A stretch of DNA of 52,176 nt, from contig JAFIEO010000081.1 of assembly GCA_020832445.1 (NCBI GenBank), positions 1-52,176 on the forward strand, given 5' to 3'. The position numbers were made by a program, and so were the translations under genes. Shown one piece after another: positions 28,369-37,093 of this stretch (its first letter is position 1; every line of letters starts with the position of its first letter). The stretch is from Paracoccaceae bacterium. GTDB lineage: Bacteria > Pseudomonadota > Alphaproteobacteria > Rhodobacterales > Rhodobacteraceae. The notes under the pieces were generated by a model. The model saw only the letters and a list, made by a program, of their open reading frames with translations, ran no database searches and was not told the origin of the DNA.

Positions 28369-28445
28369 TGGTCGGAGTGAGAGGATTCGAACCTCCGGCC
28401 CCTGCCTCCCGAAGACAGTGCTCTACCAGGCTGAGCTACACTCCG
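28369..28445 (-). tRNA. tRNA-Pro(CGG)
   Basis: A 77-base cloverleaf on the minus strand. Acceptor arms CGGAGTG/CACTCCG, D stem GCTC/GAGC, anticodon stem CTGTC/GGCAG with loop TTCGGGA (anticodon CGG), T arm with GGTTCGAATCC, discriminator A and an encoded CCA. Confidence 0.95.
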
Positions 28446-28595
28446 ACCGATGGCCCGCGTATACGGTCGGTCAGCCGTTTTGACAAGGGGGCGGGGCAGG
28501 GGAAAATGCATGGCCGGCGGGCGCGTGTCCAAGGGCTTTCCAAGGCACAGCTTTTTGCCTATGAATGATGTAGAAAAACCAGATGTGGCAGGCAT

Positions 28596-29762
28596 ATGCA
28601 GCTTATTACAACGACGACGGCGCTGGCCGAATTCTGTGCGGCAGCGCGCGCGGCACCATATGTGACGGTCGATACCGAATTCCTGCGTGAGCGCACCTAT
28701 TATGCGCAGCTGTGCCTGCTGCAAATGGCCCTGCCGGGGCCGGACGGGCCTGCATCCGGCCCTGCGGTTTTAATCGATCCGCTGTCGGACGGGCTGTCGC
28801 TGGAGCCGTTTTACGAGTTGTTGCGCGATGAAAGCACAGTCAAGGTGCTGCATGCCGCCCGTCAGGATCTGGAGATCTTCTATATTGATGGCGGCGTGCT
28901 GCCCACACCGTTGTTTGACACGCAGGTTGCAGCAATGGTGTGCGGGTTTGGCGATCAGGTGGGTTATGAAACACTGGTGCGCAAACTGGCCAAAGGGCAG
29001 GTCGACAAGACATCGCGTTTCACAGACTGGTCGCGCCGCCCGCTTTCGGACGCGCAGTTGAAATATGCGCTGGCAGATGTAACGCATCTTCGTGTGGTAT
29101 ATGAAAAACTGGCCGAAAAGCTGCATGCCACGGGGCGTGGCCCATGGGTGGCCGAAGAATTACAGACACTTTCTGACCCCGAAACCTATATCCAGCGCCC
29201 GCATGAAGCATGGCAGCGTGTGCGCACACGAAATGATTCGGGGCGTTTTCTGGCCATCGTGCGCGAATTGGCAAGCTTTCGTGAAGCATATGCGCAGGGG
29301 CGCAATGTGCCACGTTCGCGGGTGTTCAAGGATGATGCGCTGCTGGAGTTGGCTTCTGTCAAGCCGACGGTCCCTGATGATCTGGGGCGCACGCGATTAC
29401 TGATGCGAGAGGCGCGCAAAGGCGACATTGCAAAGGGCATTCTGGAGGCGGTCGCGCGCGGTATGGCCTGCAACCCCGAGGATTTGCCACAAGCGCTGGC
29501 CGTGCGTGAAAACATGCAGGTTAATCCGGCACTGGCCGATTTGCTGCGGGTGCTGCTGAAGGCCAAAGCCGACAGCACCGATGTTGCCGCCAAACTGATT
29601 GCATCCGCGTCTGATCTGGATGCGCTGGCGGCAGGGTTTCGCGACATTCCGGCGCTGGTCGGGTGGCGTGCAGAAGTGTTCGGGACAGATGCGCTGCGGC
29701 TTTGCAATGGCGAGGTGGGACTTGCCGTCAAGGGGGACAAGGTCGACGTGTTCGAGTTGTGA
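28596..29762 (+). CDS. rnd: Ribonuclease D
   Basis: A 3'-5' exoribonuclease for tRNA 3'-end maturation and structured RNA turnover. The 388-residue protein has the DEDD exonuclease domain (VTVDTEFLRE with the first Asp-Glu pair, HAARQDLEIF, YALADVTHLR) and an HRDC domain (about 210-290). It starts 150 bases after the divergent tRNA-Pro gene, a fitting neighbour. Confidence 0.95.
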   Translation: MQLITTTTALAEFCAAARAAPYVTVDTEFLRERTYYAQLCLLQMALPGPDGPASGPAVLIDPLSDGLSLEPFYELLRDESTVKVLHAARQDLEIFYIDGGVLPTPLFDTQVAAMVCGFGDQVGYETLVRKLAKGQVDKTSRFTDWSRRPLSDAQLKYALADVTHLRVVYEKLAEKLHATGRGPWVAEELQTLSDPETYIQRPHEAWQRVRTRNDSGRFLAIVRELASFREAYAQGRNVPRSRVFKDDALLELASVKPTVPDDLGRTRLLMREARKGDIAKGILEAVARGMACNPEDLPQALAVRENMQVNPALADLLRVLLKAKADSTDVAAKLIASASDLDALAAGFRDIPALVGWRAEVFGTDALRLCNGEVGLAVKGDKVDVFEL

Positions 29763-29900
29763 CACACCGGCGCGCAAGTTCCTTGCTGTTCACAGCGCGC
29801 GCACAAACGCCTTGCGGTTCGTGCACCCGCTGTAGCAGATTAAACAAACAAGAAAACTCACGCAATTGCCCGGCGGAACGTGACATGCCCGTGCCGGTTA

Positions 29901-30004
29901 TAGCATATCACGTTCATTCTTATTCACGAGAAATGCTCTGACTTATTGATTTCGCATGTTCGAGAAGCTCAAAACCGGTTCCCACTTTTGAGCAACATGC
30001 TCTA
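29901..30004 (-). repeat. Dispersed two-hairpin repeat, copy B
   Basis: A copy of the 8357-8458 unit in inverted orientation, about 104 bp with only a few differences. Its end (CTA on the plus strand at 30002-30004) is the TAG stop codon of the lipoprotein gene that follows, the same arrangement as copy A. Confidence 0.9.
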
Positions 30005-30469
30005 GCGCCGGACTTCGCGCTGGTTTTGCGCGCCGCGCACCACGATCCGCCGCACACCTTCAAGACGCCGGTTTGACAGCTTGACGCCTGCAGTCACTGT
30101 CCGGGAGGCTTCTGACCCGGTCCCGCTGGCGGACATGGGGCTTGCCAGCACGAATTCATAAATCAGCGCGCCATCTATGGGGCGTTCGTCATTGACCGCG
30201 CGCAATTCGACATCCCACCAGCCTTGGGTTCCGGTTATGCCGGTTGCGTGCACAACGGCCCCTTCGGGCGTGCGCAGCACTTCGACATCGCTGACCACAG
30301 GCACCAGCGCGCGCCGGTCCACTGTTGTGCCCCAGCCGCTGGCAGGTGCAAGGGTTTCGGTTGATTGGCTTCCAAACCAGTTGCGCGGGTTCAACCGCGA
30401 CTCGCGCATGGTTCCGCAGGCCGACAGGACCAGTACCAAAACAAGCGACGCAAGAAGGGGCTTTTGCAT
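30002..30469 (-). CDS. Predicted lipoprotein of unknown function
   Basis: A 155-residue protein with a lipoprotein signal (lipobox LSAC, Cys18). The mature part has mixed beta-prone segments (GWWDVELRAVNDERP, LIYEFVLASP) and no motif I recognise. The start at 30469 has AAAGGA 6 bases upstream. The stop codon belongs to repeat copy B, so the repeat may have replaced the original 3' end or landed exactly at the stop. Confidence 0.8.
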   Translation of the reverse strand: MQKPLLASLVLVLVLSACGTMRESRLNPRNWFGSQSTETLAPASGWGTTVDRRALVPVVSDVEVLRTPEGAVVHATGITGTQGWWDVELRAVNDERPIDGALIYEFVLASPMSASGTGSEASRTVTAGVKLSNRRLEGVRRIVVRGAQNQREVRR

Positions 30470-30664
30470 GACTGGTCCTTTTGACAACTACTGTGCTTTG
30501 CAGGGCTTTCCTACGGGTTAGCCTAATTCATGCGCTTTGAAAAGTGCTCCTGAACCAAAGCGCGCCACGCGAAGCGGTATGTTGAAAATTATATGCCCGA
30601 TCAGGCTGGACCTTGGCGGTCTTGCGCCTTAGGTCTGAAGGCAGTCCCAGCCAAGAGGCCACCC

Positions 30665-31090
30665 ATGGCAAGCCCAGCCTTCGAAGATATCGCCGAGACA
30701 TTTGATTTTCTGGACGATTGGGAAGATCGCTATCGCCATGTGATCGACCTTGGCCGCGCTATGCCCGCGCTTGATGATGCGTTGAAAACGCCCGGAACCC
30801 GCGTCGAAGGGTGCGCCAGTCAGGTCTGGATTCAACCCGTGCTGGAGGGCGAGGGGCCGCAGGCAAAATTTGATTTCATGGGTGACAGCGACGCGATGAT
30901 CGTGCGCGGTCTGATCGCGGTGCTGCACGCGCTTTATGCGGGCCAAACTGTGTCGGATGTTCTGAAGATAGATGCACAGGCGGAACTGGCGCGGCTGGGG
31001 CTGGATGAGCATTTGTCGTCGCAGCGATCTAACGGGGTGCGCGCCATGGTGGGGCGCATTCGCGCGGTCGCCACCGAGGTGGCGGGATGA
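30665..31090 (+). CDS. sufE: SufE-type cysteine desulfurase activator
   Basis: Accepts persulfide sulfur from SufS and hands it to Fe-S cluster assembly. It has 141 residues with the active-site cysteine in EGCASQVW (Cys50). The start at 30665 has AGAGG upstream; the frame opens 24 codons earlier without support. The stop overlaps the start of the tauE-like gene (ATGA), so both are co-translated. It stands alone, away from any suf operon in this window. Confidence 0.93.
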   Translation: MASPAFEDIAETFDFLDDWEDRYRHVIDLGRAMPALDDALKTPGTRVEGCASQVWIQPVLEGEGPQAKFDFMGDSDAMIVRGLIAVLHALYAGQTVSDVLKIDAQAELARLGLDEHLSSQRSNGVRAMVGRIRAVATEVAG

Positions 31091-31908
31091 TTGCCGATCC
31101 GGTGCTGCTGGCACAGTTGACGGCGCTGCTGGTTGTCATTGGGGCGTTTGCGGGGGGTGTCGCGGGGCTGCTGGGGGTCGGCGGCGGTATCGTTCTGGTG
31201 CCCGCGTTTTTCTATCTGTTCACGGCGCTGGGGTATGGTGGCGCGCAGGTGATGCAGGTGTGTCTGGCGACATCGCTTGCCACGATCATCGTCACCTCTG
31301 CGCGGTCAGTCCAAAGCCACCATAAGCGCGGCGCTGTGGAATGGCCCATTTTGCGCGGTTGGGCGCTGGGCATCGCGATTGGTGCCATTATCGGCGTGCT
31401 GACGGCTGCGATGCTGCGTTCGGTGGTGTTGCAGGGCATATTCGGTGTGCTGGGTGTGCTGATCGGGCTGTGGTTTGCGTTTGGTCGCGCCGATTTCCGG
31501 CTGGCCGACCGCATGCCAACCGGCCCCCTGAAGGGTGCGATTTCCAGCACCATCGGTTTTTTGTCGGTGCTTATGGGCATTGGCGGCGGGTCGTTCGGCG
31601 TGCCATTGATGACACTGTATGGTGTGCCCATCCATCGCGCGGTTGCCACGGCTGCCGGTTTCGGCATTTTGATTGCGGTGCCATCAGTGCTGTCTTTCCT
31701 GTTCGTGCCGATTGCGGATGCACCGCCACTGACCATTGGTGCAGTCAACGTGCCCGCCTTCGCCATTGTCGTGATCATGACGACAATGACAGCCCCGTTG
31801 GGCGCAAGGCTGGCCCATGCCATGGACCCTAAACCATTGAAACTGGTTTTCGCAGTGTTCATCATTCTGATGGCGCTGAACATGCTGCGCAAGGCGCTGG
31901 GCTTTTAG
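31087..31908 (+). CDS. TauE/SafE-family membrane exporter
   Basis: 273 residues and about eight hydrophobic helices. Two glycine-rich repeats, GLLGVGGGIVLVP (about 22-35) and GIGGGSFGVPL (about 168-178), mark the two halves of the TauE/SafE fold. The family carries sulfur-containing or small organic anions. Coupling to sufE suggests a sulfur substrate (inference). Confidence 0.9.
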   Translation: MIADPVLLAQLTALLVVIGAFAGGVAGLLGVGGGIVLVPAFFYLFTALGYGGAQVMQVCLATSLATIIVTSARSVQSHHKRGAVEWPILRGWALGIAIGAIIGVLTAAMLRSVVLQGIFGVLGVLIGLWFAFGRADFRLADRMPTGPLKGAISSTIGFLSVLMGIGGGSFGVPLMTLYGVPIHRAVATAAGFGILIAVPSVLSFLFVPIADAPPLTIGAVNVPAFAIVVIMTTMTAPLGARLAHAMDPKPLKLVFAVFIILMALNMLRKALGF

Positions 31909-31920
31909 TCGCGCAGAAAT

Positions 31921-31960
31921 GGGGGGCTGTCTGCCCCCCCCGCGGCCCTGCGCGGGCCGC
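31921..31960 (+). terminator. Tandem GC-rich hairpins after the tauE-like gene
   Basis: Stem 1: GGGGGGC-TGTCT-GCCCCCC (31921-31939). Stem 2: GCGGCCC-TGCGC-GGGCCGC (31942-31960). A C-run and GAGAGTATTTTTGCCAAG follow, a tail I recall as recurrent at gene ends in Rhodobacteraceae. The stem plus T5 may terminate transcription before fabD. Confidence 0.5.
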
Positions 31961-32060
31961 CCCCCCCCGAGAGTATTTTTGCCAAGATGAAACTGGCCAT
32001 GCTTGCGCAACGGATGGGATTGCGGCATGTCTGGCGCAGTTTGTGATCGAGGAGAGCCAT

Positions 32061-32993
32061 ATGAGCCGCGCATTCGTTTTTCCGGGGCAGGGTGCCCAGA
32101 CCATTGGCATGGGGCAGGCATTGGCTGCGGCCTATCCGGCGGCGATGGCCGTGTTTCAGGAAGTGGATGAGGCGCTGGGCGAAAAGCTGTCCAGCCTGAT
32201 CTGGGACGGTGATATTGCCGATTTGACACTGACGGCAAATGCCCAGCCCGCCCTGATGGCCACATCGCTTGCGGCCCTGCGCGCGATGGAGGCTGAGGGG
32301 GTTGCCATTACCGATGCGTCCTTTGTTGCGGGGCATTCGCTGGGTGAATATTCCGCGCTTGCGGCCAGCGGGGCCTTGACGATTGCCGATGCAGCGCGGC
32401 TGCTGCGCATTCGCGGGCAGGCCATGCAGGCGGCTGTTCCGGTGGGACAAGGTGCTATGGCCGCGCTTCTGGGGCTGGATTTTGCAACTGTCACGGACGT
32501 GGCCGCCGAAGCGGCCCAAGGGCAGGTCTGTCAGGCAGCAAATGACAATGACCCCGCGCAGGTTGTCGTGTCAGGCCATAAGGATGCGGTCGAACGTGCG
32601 GTCGAGATTGCGAAAGCGCGCGGCGCACGCCGTGCCATGTTGTTGCCAGTCTCTGCCCCGTTTCATTGCACGCTGATGCAGCCTGCCGCAGATCGTATGG
32701 CGGACGCGCTGGCCGATGTCGCACTGCAAGCGCCCAAGGTGGCGCTGGTTGCGAATGTGCGTGCCCAAGCGGTCAGTGACCCCGAAGACATCCGCAAACT
32801 GTTGATTGCGCAGGTCACAGGGTCTGTCCGCTGGCGCGAGTCGGTGGCCTGGATGGCGGATCAGGGTGTGGCCGAGTTCTGGGAAATCGGTGCAGGAAAA
32901 GCGCTGTCGGGCATGATCAAGCGTATCGCCAAGGGCGCGGAGACCCGCAATTTCGGCACGCCCGAAGATGTGGCATCACTGCGCACGCCGTGA
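32061..32993 (+). CDS. fabD: Malonyl-CoA:ACP transacylase
   Basis: Loads malonyl groups on acyl carrier protein for fatty-acid synthesis. 310 residues, with the nucleophile in GHSLGEYSAL (Ser93), the catalytic His202 (SAPFHCTLM) and the N-terminal FPGQGAQ loop. The start at 32061 has GAGGAGA upstream; an in-frame ATG at 32043 is less likely. fabG or acpP are not in this window directly after it; a convergent gene follows. Confidence 0.95.
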   Translation: MSRAFVFPGQGAQTIGMGQALAAAYPAAMAVFQEVDEALGEKLSSLIWDGDIADLTLTANAQPALMATSLAALRAMEAEGVAITDASFVAGHSLGEYSALAASGALTIADAARLLRIRGQAMQAAVPVGQGAMAALLGLDFATVTDVAAEAAQGQVCQAANDNDPAQVVVSGHKDAVERAVEIAKARGARRAMLLPVSAPFHCTLMQPAADRMADALADVALQAPKVALVANVRAQAVSDPEDIRKLLIAQVTGSVRWRESVAWMADQGVAEFWEIGAGKALSGMIKRIAKGAETRNFGTPEDVASLRTP

Positions 32994-33008
32994 CCGGGCT
33001 GGACCCTG

Positions 33009-33055
33009 TTTCGGGCCAGAACCCGAAACCCGCATATGCCCGAATGGGCATATGC
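33009..33055. terminator. Two hairpins between convergent fabD and SYLF gene
   Basis: TTTCGGG-CCAGAA-CCCGAAA (33009-33028) and a perfect 10-bp stem GCATATGCCC-GAAT-GGGCATATGC (33032-33055). Both are strand-symmetric and placed between two stop codons, so they may serve both genes. Neither has a T-run. Confidence 0.45.
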
Positions 33056-33102
33056 AAAGGCCCCAGCGCAGCTTCAGCGCCAATGCCCGTTTTGTGCCGT
33101 AA

Positions 33103-33660
33103 TCAGGGAATGATGCGTGAATAGCGCACACCCGACAGTGACGCGCCTGCCAACATGCCGGATTGGCCAAACACCACGGCAATGACCGGTGCGAACTGGG
33201 TTGTGGTTTCTGCGCCCATCGACCCGCCCTGAGTGGGGGTCGCATAGCGCAAATCGGCGCTTGCAGCCCAGCCTTCGGACATGCGGAAATCTTGCAGGGC
33301 CTGTTCAGTCATGAAAAACAACGCATGCGCATATTGCTGCGCGCCCGCTTGCAGCCCGAAACTGGCACGCGTGGCCGAATAGTAATCAACTGTCATGTCG
33401 TCAATGCGCAATGCACCGCGACCATAGGCCCCGCCAACGAACAGGCCCGCTTCGGTGACGACCGGAATATACAGAATGCCGCGCGCATTCGTGAATAGTT
33501 CATTCAGTGACGGGTAGGTGTCGCGCAGGAAATCGCGCGCTGTGTCAACGCGGGCATCCAATACGTCTGCGCCTTGCCCACCAACGGGGTTGCCGCATGC
33601 AGCCAGCAAGGCTGTTGCACCTGTCCCAAGCAGTATGTTTCGACGGGTTATCTGTTCCAT
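33103..33660 (-). CDS. SYLF/Ysc84-domain lipoprotein
   Basis: A 185-residue protein. The N-terminus TRRNILLGTGATALLAAC combines a twin-arginine-like pair with a lipobox (LAAC, Cys22). The rest matches the SYLF lipid-binding domain (ARGILYIPVVTEAGLFVGGAYGRG, with a C-terminal SLSGVRYSRI). Members bind phosphoinositides or membranes; the bacterial role is unknown. I take the start at MEQIT; the upstream open frame is rejected. The ribosome-binding site is weak. Confidence 0.85.
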   Translation of the reverse strand: MEQITRRNILLGTGATALLAACGNPVGGQGADVLDARVDTARDFLRDTYPSLNELFTNARGILYIPVVTEAGLFVGGAYGRGALRIDDMTVDYYSATRASFGLQAGAQQYAHALFFMTEQALQDFRMSEGWAASADLRYATPTQGGSMGAETTTQFAPVIAVVFGQSGMLAGASLSGVRYSRIIP

Positions 33661-33832
33661 TGCTCTGTTTGCCTTTTGTTCTTGCCCTTCAGGGCAGCCT
33701 GTGACCGCGCGGTTGATCCGCGCCCTTTTGTGAGCGGTATGATAAGGGGATTGTCGCGCTTTGTCATCCATTTGAAGGTCAAATGAAACGCATGCGCGCA
33801 GTCCTGCCTGTATCCGCGCGCATTTTCGCGGT

Positions 33833-34825
33833 TTATTCTGCCAATGCTTGCGCCACGCGCGGGGCAAAATAGGTCAGAACACCATCGCAGCCCGCGCGCT
33901 TGAACGACATCAGACTCTCTAACATCACCTTGTCGCCGTCCAGCCAGCCATTCTGTGCCGCCGCCATCAGCATCGCGTATTCGCCCGAGACCTGATAGGC
34001 GAATGTGGGCTGGCCGAACTGGTCCTTGACTGCGCGGCAAATGTCCAGATAGGGCATGCCGGGCTTGACCATCACCATATCCGCGCCTTCCGCCAGATCG
34101 CGGGCAACGCAGCGCAGCGCCTCTTCGCGGTTGGCTGGGTTGATCTGATAGGTCGCCTTGTCGCCCACCAGTCGCCCTGACGCGCCCACGGCATCCCGGA
34201 ACGGCCCGTAAAAACCGCTGGCGAATTTTGCCGCATAAGACAGGATCGCCACATCCTTGTGACCCTGCGCTTCCAGTGCGTCGCGCAACGCGCCGATGCG
34301 CCCGTCCATCATGTCAGAGGGGCCAAGGATATCGGCACCCGCATCCGCCTGCGCCAGCCCCATCTTGACCAGCGCTTCAACAGTTTCATCATTGACGATT
34401 TCGCCATTCACCACAAACCCGTCATGGCCGTTTGCATTATAGGGGTCCAGCGCGATGTCCGTCATGACCATCAATTCGGGAAATTCCGCCTTCAGCATGC
34501 GGATCGCGCGGTTGGTCAGGTTTTCGGGGTTCCAGGCTTCTTCGCAGGTTTCGGTACGCAGCGACTGATCTGTATAGGGAAACAGGCAGATTGCGGGAAT
34601 GCCAAGTTTGTAGGCCTGTTCTGCCGCAGGCAACAGCTTGTCAAGCGACAGCCGCTCAACCTGGGGCAGGGAGGCAATGGGTTCGGCGATTGCGTGGCCA
34701 TCGCGGATGAAGACCGGCCAGATCAGATCGTGTGGGGACAGCCCGTTTTCCTGCACCATGTCGCGCAAGGCACGGGTCCGGCGCAAGCGGCGCATGCGGG
34801 CGACAGGAAAATAAGCAGATGTCAT
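33833..34825 (-). CDS. hemB: Delta-aminolevulinic acid dehydratase (porphobilinogen synthase)
   Basis: Condenses two 5-aminolevulinate molecules to porphobilinogen in tetrapyrrole synthesis. The 330-residue enzyme shows both Schiff-base lysine regions (SYAAKFASGFYGPF and MVMVKPGMPYLD). The metal segment reads TDIALDPYNANGHDG, with aspartates and no cysteine, so it is not the zinc-cysteine type; this fits the magnesium-type or metal-independent enzymes of photosynthetic alphaproteobacteria. The start at 34825 gives the family N-terminus (FPVARMRRLRR); the frame is open further upstream. Confidence 0.95.
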   Translation of the reverse strand: MTSAYFPVARMRRLRRTRALRDMVQENGLSPHDLIWPVFIRDGHAIAEPIASLPQVERLSLDKLLPAAEQAYKLGIPAICLFPYTDQSLRTETCEEAWNPENLTNRAIRMLKAEFPELMVMTDIALDPYNANGHDGFVVNGEIVNDETVEALVKMGLAQADAGADILGPSDMMDGRIGALRDALEAQGHKDVAILSYAAKFASGFYGPFRDAVGASGRLVGDKATYQINPANREEALRCVARDLAEGADMVMVKPGMPYLDICRAVKDQFGQPTFAYQVSGEYAMLMAAAQNGWLDGDKVMLESLMSFKRAGCDGVLTYFAPRVAQALAE

Positions 34826-34912
34826 GGTGCAGGCCCTTGTAATGTTTTGCCGATGTCGTGCCATGTCAGGCCGCGAAATGGAAGCCCAACTTGCCGACAT
34901 TTGTGCTGATTG

Positions 34913-34950
34913 GCGCACAGACCCCGGCACATTGGCCGGGGTCCGTGCGC
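34913..34950. terminator. Very stable hairpin between dctM and hemB
   Basis: Stem GCGCAC + GACCCCGGC against GCCGGGGTC + GTGCGC with a single A-C mismatch and a 6-base loop. It lies 24-61 bases past the TRAP large-permease stop and 88 bases before the hemB start on the same strand. There is no T-run, so it may be an mRNA 3'-end stabiliser or a leader structure for hemB. Confidence 0.5.
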
Positions 34951-34973
34951 CATGCGAACTGGCGGCACAGGAA

Positions 34974-36329
34974 TTACAGCAGCCGGTCAGGCAGCCACAG
35001 CACAAGTTGCGGGAAGATGAACACCATCAGCACCGCAAGCATCTGCAACAGCACAAACGGAATGACGCCCTTGTAGATGTCGATAATTGTCACGCTGGGC
35101 GGTGCAACGCCGCGCAGATAGAACAATGAAAACCCCACTGGCGGCGTCAGAAACGATGTCTGCAACACCACGGCAAACAGCACGATAAACCAGATCTGGT
35201 CAAACCCCAGCAACACAACCACAGGCGACACCAGCGGCAGCATGATCAGCGAAATTTCCAGCCAGTCCAGAAAGAACCCCGCAAGAAAGGCGATGAAAAG
35301 GATCGTCAGCACAATTCCCGATGGGCCGAAGGGCAGGGAATTCAGCGATTGTGTGATAAACTCATCCCCGCCCAGCTGGCGCATGACCACGGCAAACATC
35401 GTGGCCCCAAGGAAAATGCCAAAGATGAAGGCCGTGGTCAGCGTGGTTTTCATGCCGACTTCGCGCAGCACGGTCAGCGTCAGGCGCCCGTTGGCCGCTG
35501 CCAGCAACGTGGCCCCGAAGGCCCCGACGCCGGATGCCTCGGTCGGTGTGGCGATGCCAAAGAAGATGGACCCAAGCACCGCGAAGATCAGCAGCAAGGG
35601 GGGCAGCACCGCAAGCAATGTGCTTAGAACCAGCTTCGCGGTGACCGGCGGCAAGTCGGTGGGTGCGGGGGCGAGTGTCTTGAAGAATGTTGCGGCCCCC
35701 ATGATGTAGATGATGTAGAACACACCCAGCATCAGCCCCGGTATCAGCGCGCCCATGAACAGGTTGCCCACGGAGACCGACATCTGGTCGGCCATGATGA
35801 TCAGCATGATCGAGGGCGGAATCAAAATCCCCAATGTCCCCGCAGAACACACCACGCCTGACGCAAAGCCCTTGTTATACCCCTGTCGCAGCATGATCGG
35901 CATCGACAGCAGCGCCAGCAACACAACAGATGCACCCACGATCCCCGTTGATGCCGCCAGCAGGATGCCGATCAGCACCACCCCCAGCGCCAGCCCGCCG
36001 CGGAAACGCCCGAAAAGCTGGACAAAATTCGACATCAGCTTTTCTGTCACGCCTGAACGTTCCAGCATCAGGCCCATATAGATGAACATCGGCAATGCGA
36101 CCAGAATCCAGTTGGACATCTGGCCCCAGATGCGTTGCACAAAGATACTGAAGATACGGAAATCGGTCAGAAAATAGGTGTCCCAGTTGAACCATTCAAA
36201 GCCGAAAATCGCGATGAAGCTGAACCCGATCGAGACACCGGCAAGCGCCCATGCGACGGGAATTCCTGTGAAAATCAGTGCAATGAAGGACACCAACATC
36301 GCCACGACAAGGATTTCGTTCACTTCCAT
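34974..36329 (-). CDS. TRAP transporter large permease (DctM family)
   Basis: A 451-residue membrane subunit with about 12-13 hydrophobic helices, which couples sodium flow to organic-acid uptake. DctM signatures visible are GVLIGILLAASTGIVGASVVLLALL and PPSIMLIIMA (each helix run shown in part). It is the third gene of the minus-strand operon after the binding protein and small permease. With a large small-permease partner (200 residues) it resembles the mannitol/chloroaromatic TRAP subgroup; the substrate is unknown. Confidence 0.92.
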   Translation of the reverse strand: MEVNEILVVAMLVSFIALIFTGIPVAWALAGVSIGFSFIAIFGFEWFNWDTYFLTDFRIFSIFVQRIWGQMSNWILVALPMFIYMGLMLERSGVTEKLMSNFVQLFGRFRGGLALGVVLIGILLAASTGIVGASVVLLALLSMPIMLRQGYNKGFASGVVCSAGTLGILIPPSIMLIIMADQMSVSVGNLFMGALIPGLMLGVFYIIYIMGAATFFKTLAPAPTDLPPVTAKLVLSTLLAVLPPLLLIFAVLGSIFFGIATPTEASGVGAFGATLLAAANGRLTLTVLREVGMKTTLTTAFIFGIFLGATMFAVVMRQLGGDEFITQSLNSLPFGPSGIVLTILFIAFLAGFFLDWLEISLIMLPLVSPVVVLLGFDQIWFIVLFAVVLQTSFLTPPVGFSLFYLRGVAPPSVTIIDIYKGVIPFVLLQMLAVLMVFIFPQLVLWLPDRLL

Positions 36330-36387
36330 CCCATATTCCCTGTTATGTAACGCGGCGATGTGTGCTTAACACTCAACGGCGCGGTCA

Positions 36388-36990
36388 TTATTGCGCGGCC
36401 TTGGGACGCGGAAAGTTGAAAAGCAGTGCTGTCACCCGCAGCATCCGTGAAAAAGCTGCAAGCCCGATATAGGCGAAGGCCAGCACGATGACGCTTTTGA
36501 TCATCCAGCGATTGGCCAGCCCCCCCGGCGCCGACGAACGTTCACCCCGGTTATAGGACGCTTCGACAAAGGGGATTCCATAACTGATGATGATCCAGCA
36601 CATGGGCAGGATGATCACAACAATCGAGATAAACTCGATCCACGCGCGAACCCTGATGCGGAAACCTGCCGCAAGCGCGTCAACGCGCACATGCGCATCA
36701 TGCATCAGCGCATAGCCGATCCCGAACATGAAGCCCACGGCATACATGTGCCACTGCACTTCTTCGATCCAGATGTAATTGACGTTCAGCGCATAGCGCA
36801 TGATCACATTGGCCACGATGATCACGATCAGTACGATCCAGATGGAATTCAGCACATATGACAGCAGTTCAAGTGCTTTCTCGATCAGATCGGAAAGCCA
36901 TGTGTGCGGAAAATCCAGCCCGTGGCTGCGTGCGCCCGCATCCTCGACCTGTTCAAGGTCCAGATTGATCTCGGGGTGTTGCTGGCTCAT
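36388..36990 (-). CDS. TRAP transporter small permease (DctQ family)
   Basis: 200 residues with four membrane helices after an unusually long, acidic N-terminal tail (about residues 1-40). VNYIWIEEVQWHMYAVGFM is the family's central signature. Its stop lies 58 bases before the large-permease start. Confidence 0.9.
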   Translation of the reverse strand: MSQQHPEINLDLEQVEDAGARSHGLDFPHTWLSDLIEKALELLSYVLNSIWIVLIVIIVANVIMRYALNVNYIWIEEVQWHMYAVGFMFGIGYALMHDAHVRVDALAAGFRIRVRAWIEFISIVVIILPMCWIIISYGIPFVEASYNRGERSSAPGGLANRWMIKSVIVLAFAYIGLAAFSRMLRVTALLFNFPRPKAAQ

Positions 36991-37048
36991 GTTATGTGTC
37001 CTGTCTGCAAGCGGACAAGGGCCGCGTCAGTGCCCTGTTCAGTCATGA

Positions 37049-37072
37049 CCGCGCCCCTGTGACAGGGCGCGG
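37049..37072 (-). other. Hairpin between dctP and dctQ (first TRAP operon)
   Basis: CCGCGCCC / GGGCGCGG arms around CTGTGACA, between the binding-protein and small-permease genes. Such hairpins often protect the 5' message so that binding protein is made in excess. The second TRAP operon has a matching one at 42652-42680. Confidence 0.6.
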
Positions 37073-37093
37073 CCTTGGTGCGTTTGGAGAAGA

